A DNA stretch of 14,942 bases from an uncultured Clostridia bacterium. GTDB taxonomy: Bacteria; Bacillota; Clostridia; TANB77; CAG-508. The stretch spans positions 1-14,942 of the forward strand of contig CANQZP010000031.1 of NCBI GenBank assembly GCA_947628395.1, in the 5' to 3' direction. The position numbers and the translations under genes are program-made. Each line of letters starts with the position of its first letter. Position 1 is the first letter of the stretch. Of the stretch, positions 14,394-14,942 are shown piece after piece. The notes beneath the pieces are model-generated. The model was not told where the DNA came from, did no database searches, and saw nothing but the letters and a program-made list of their open reading frames with translations.

Positions 14394-14422
14394 TTGACTA
14401 ATAATAGTAACCATGGTAAAAT
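14394..14422 (+). promoter_or_regulatory. Strong sigma-A promoter of the toxin-antitoxin module
   Basis: TTGACT (14394-14399), 17-base spacer, TAAAAT (14417-14422) preceded by TGG. Nothing between 14279 and 14393 looks like a gene or a good terminator, so some read-through from the upstream operon is possible. Confidence 0.85.
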
Positions 14423-14427
14423 AAAAA

Positions 14428-14445
14428 TGCCATCAAAAAATGGCA
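14428..14445. promoter_or_regulatory. Inverted repeat in the toxin-antitoxin leader, candidate operator
   Basis: TGCCAT (14428-14433), CAAAAA, ATGGCA (14440-14445): a perfect 6-base repeat lying at the expected transcription start, right after the -10. This is a usual place for an antitoxin to bind and repress its own operon. It could also fold as a short leader hairpin. Confidence 0.5.
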
Positions 14446-14468
14446 CACAAATAAAGGAGATAGCATAT

Positions 14469-14825
14469 ATGAATACTATAGGAGGTCAAATACAAAGTCA
14501 AAATTTACTGAACATTAAAAGAATTGTAGATAAAGACAACGACGGAGATAAATTTATTATTGTCAGGACTGAAAAAAATAAAGAGTTTATGAGAGAGTAC
14601 AATTTAAATCGAGAAGATATTAAAGATATTATAAGAGGACTTTCAGTAGATGACTGCTTTGCTGGTCCAGAAAAAGACAGAGATCCACAATATGAAGGTT
14701 GGATATTTAAATTTAATCCTTTATTCGAAGACACTAAACTTTATATAAAGATTAGAGTTGAGAATACAGAAAAATCAGTTTGTTTGTCAGTACATGAATT
14801 TGGTAAATATGATGAGGTGAATTAA
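14469..14825 (+). CDS. MqsR-type toxin of a type II toxin-antitoxin system
   Basis: Read from the ATG at 14469, which has AAGGAGA 8 bases upstream. A longer reading from the TTG at 14394 would start inside the promoter -35 and is rejected. The 118-residue product follows the MqsR/RelE-like pattern: YNLNREDIKDIIRGLSVDDC (44-63), then GWIFKFNP (77-84), LYIKIRVE (91-98) and SVCLSVHEF (103-111). MqsR toxins are RNases that cut mRNA, classically at GCU; whether that specificity holds here cannot be seen. It precedes its antitoxin, the same order as mqsRA and opposite to most type II modules. The spacing to the next ATG is one base. Confidence 0.72.
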   Translation: MNTIGGQIQSQNLLNIKRIVDKDNDGDKFIIVRTEKNKEFMREYNLNREDIKDIIRGLSVDDCFAGPEKDRDPQYEGWIFKFNPLFEDTKLYIKIRVENTEKSVCLSVHEFGKYDEVN

Positions 14826-14826
14826 A

Positions 14827-14942
14827 ATGAAAGAATATTGTCCATATTGTAAAAAAGAAGTTGATTATAAAATAGAAAAAAGGGACATAAAAGATTTTAG
14901 AGGAATAGAAATAAACACATACGAAAATGTAGCTGTATGCAA
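14827..14942 (+). CDS. Zinc-finger antitoxin, 5' part only
   Basis: The frame opens at ATG 14827, with GAGGTGA 6 bases upstream inside the toxin gene, and runs off the window after 38 codons. CPYC (C5, C8) and VAVC (C38) around a FRGIEINTYEN hairpin fit the N-terminal zinc finger of YgiT/MqsA-type antitoxins, in which a second CxxC would follow. The C-terminal part, which should hold an HTH or Panacea-type toxin-neutralising domain, is outside the window. Confidence 0.7.
   Translation, partial: MKEYCPYCKKEVDYKIEKRDIKDFRGIEINTYENVAVC

Noticed and set aside
14394..14468. 25-residue N-terminal extension of the toxin from TTG 14394
   Set aside because: That TTG is the -35 box of the promoter; the ATG at 14469 has a proper ribosome binding site.

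Overview
The window is AT-rich and reads like a low-GC, endospore-forming Clostridia (Bacillota) chromosome, probably an uncultured gut lineage. The evidence is strong AGGAGG-type ribosome binding sites, TTG starts, many sigma-A promoters with an extended -10 (TGn), an AddA helicase-nuclease, and a SpoIIQ-type M23 protein behind a forespore-like promoter. I cannot name a species.

Left part (1-9429), chromosomal backbone: a gene-free 341-base stretch with three hairpin repeats; spoIIQ, coupled to a small helical-bundle protein; a membrane-anchored stand-alone M41 (FtsH-type) peptidase; a convergent PAP2 phosphatase; an HNH protein with a ParB/sulfiredoxin-like tail; a full-length addA with no addB beside it; an FxLYD-like membrane protein; a convergent GNAT acetyltransferase; and a translationally coupled Nudix-ASCH pair. 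Most units have their own promoter and a clear intrinsic terminator.

Right part (9430-14942), a defence island: a terminator, then a promoter overlapped by a perfect inverted repeat (candidate operator), a broken XRE-family regulator, a BcgI-like fused nuclease-methyltransferase, its two-TRD specificity subunit, a PD-(D/E)XK plus DUF4268 protein, and a small cysteine-rich protein, all co-directional and tightly spaced. A separate promoter then drives an MqsR-type toxin gene and the start of a zinc-finger antitoxin gene, which runs off the window.

The most interesting signal is the junction between the nuclease-methyltransferase and specificity genes. The first ends GGA AAA TAG and the second is open in the -1 frame. 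The junction has a Shine-Dalgarno-like AAGGAGG, a canonical X XXY YYZ heptamer (G GGA AAA) abutting the stop, a 5-base spacer and an 11-bp GC-rich stem-loop. The only standard start codon for the specificity gene near its N-terminus is a TTG with no ribosome binding site, inside the loop. This is the layout of a programmed -1 ribosomal frameshift, which would make a 1089-residue R-M-S fusion as well as the free 682-residue R-M protein.
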